Assembly (NCBI GenBank): GCA_039881145.1
Contig: JAYKKI010000009.1
Location: 6,172,501-6,236,500, forward strand
From: Druceiella hillmani
Lineage: Eukaryota; Arthropoda; Insecta; Lepidoptera; Hepialidae
Reading direction: 5' to 3'
DNA: 64,000 nucleotides
Part shown: one piece after another, positions 63,010 through 64,000 of the stretch
Layout: every line of letters begins with the position of its first letter
Position numbering within the stretch: the stretch's first letter is position 1
Made by a program: the position numbers and the translations under genes
The notes under the pieces: model-generated
Databases searched by the model: none
What the model saw: the letters and a program-made list of their open reading frames with translations, nothing else
What the model was told of the DNA's origin: nothing

Positions 63010-64000
63010 AAATAATTTAATATGCAAACATAAAATTGAACGTAGTGTTAAAAAGAAAAGGCATAATGAGTTCAATATTTTTTATATAAAATAAGCACTT
63101 TCCTGAATTTCTTTTGACGCAGAAATTGTATACCATGGTATTTCCTGTATTTTCGTAGACGCAGAAATTGTATATACTTGTATATATTCTACCAGGAAAG
63201 CAGTCAATTTGGAAATTTTTCTTCGAATTTAGTTAAAAGTATTGCTAAGTCTATTATAATGTAGCTTTCTGACAGTGAAGAAATTATTGCAGTCGGTCAA
63301 TAGTTTCTTAGTCTACGTCTTACATTTTCTATGTAAAACAAACTCGGACTCTTTACATTGTTGAGAATATTCATAATTTTGCGGTTATGGTTATTTTTCC
63401 ATTGGAAACGGTTTGAGGTAGAAATTTGGAATTAGGTTTAATAATAGCACCTAATAATCGAGTGTATTTAAATAGATAATATAAAAAATAGTTAAGTAGT
63501 AATTTTAGAGAGAACAAATGGAGAAATAATTTTTTTTTACTTTCATATGTCGTGTGTATCAAATGGAAGAACAAGTATGTAATCGAGTGATCTTGTCCAA
63601 ATTTAAAAAAAAAAATATGTGTGCTCCAATTAGAGTTGGCAGGTATTCGGAATTTCTGGGATTTTCCCTGAATTTGTGATGTTATCTCATTTCCAGGAAT
63701 GTAATAAATTTTTGTCGCGGAGAAAGTATGTAAAAGTTGCACTAATATTTAAAATTTTATTTTATTAGCATTCTTTGCAAAACTATATTTACCATGTCTT
63801 GGAGTCTGTCTTGGAGATTTAACAGCTTTGCCAATGAGATACCGGAATTAAATGATTATGAATAAAATGCGAAGAGGCTTGCTCCTGAATTTAATAGTTG
63901 CTATTAAATAATCCCTGAGATTTTATTAAAATAAATATATGTCAAAACGTGAATGTGATAAACTAAATATGGTCATTGTCTAATTATGAAAGACGAGTTC
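63010..64000. other. AT-rich stretch without recognised genes
   Basis: A short direct repeat of GACGCAGAAATTGTATA occurs at about 63116 and 63159. The 123-codon minus frame at 63371-63742 is Phe/Leu/Lys-rich and overlaps a low-complexity region; I do not consider it a gene. Confidence 0.4.

Noticed and set aside
63371..63742. 123-codon minus frame near the right end
   Set aside because: Low-complexity Phe/Leu/Lys-rich product with no motif, no splice context and AT-driven composition.

Overview
The window looks like one stretch of an AT-rich insect nuclear chromosome. The evidence is a five-exon gene with GT-AG introns whose product has the insect alpha-tocopherol-transfer-protein-like CRAL-TRIO layout, long (TA)n microsatellites, a degenerate array of TTAGG/TTGGG pentamers related to the arthropod telomere repeat, and decayed relics of Helitron, piggyBac, mariner and non-LTR elements. 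Two short dispersed repeats near the right end (a GGTTCCGTAACTC type and an AACCTCCTCC type) resemble repeats I know best from moths and butterflies, but I would not fix the order on that. No bacterial-type operon, rRNA, recognisable tRNA or CRISPR array was seen.

Layout: 1-5.6 kb holds dispersed repeats, (TA)n and the pentamer array, which lies between two direct copies of a ~270-310 bp sequence. 7.6-8.8 kb (minus) is a frameshifted Helitron helicase relic. 13.8-15.3 kb (minus) is a non-LTR endonuclease/RT relic that has lost its RT core; 19.7-20.2 kb (plus) is a separate RT relic. 23.6-33.0 kb (minus) is the one convincing intact gene, an approximately 311-residue CRAL-TRIO lipid-binding protein; its second intron carries a 31-bp tandem array and a degraded copy of its own first coding exon. 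35.2-35.65 kb is a ~120 bp tandem repeat. 39-45 kb carries four more transposon relics (two LINE, two mariner-like). 50.8-51.45 kb is a piggyBac relic running up to a (TA)n tract. 57.06-57.75 kb is a ~127 bp tandem repeat followed by an insect dispersed element. The remainder is AT-rich and mostly without recognisable features.

Only the CRAL-TRIO gene appears functional: five coding exons join with matching phases at all four introns and end in the family's typical GSFR-x-L-x-I-D tail. Nearly everything else recognisable is a decaying transposon. A cross-window pattern is a scatter of near-perfect fold-back palindromes (arms 10-32 nt, short loops), some of them inside transposon relics. I found no sign of a new multi-gene system; the most notable items are the gene model with its internal exon relic, the telomere-like array and the fold-backs.
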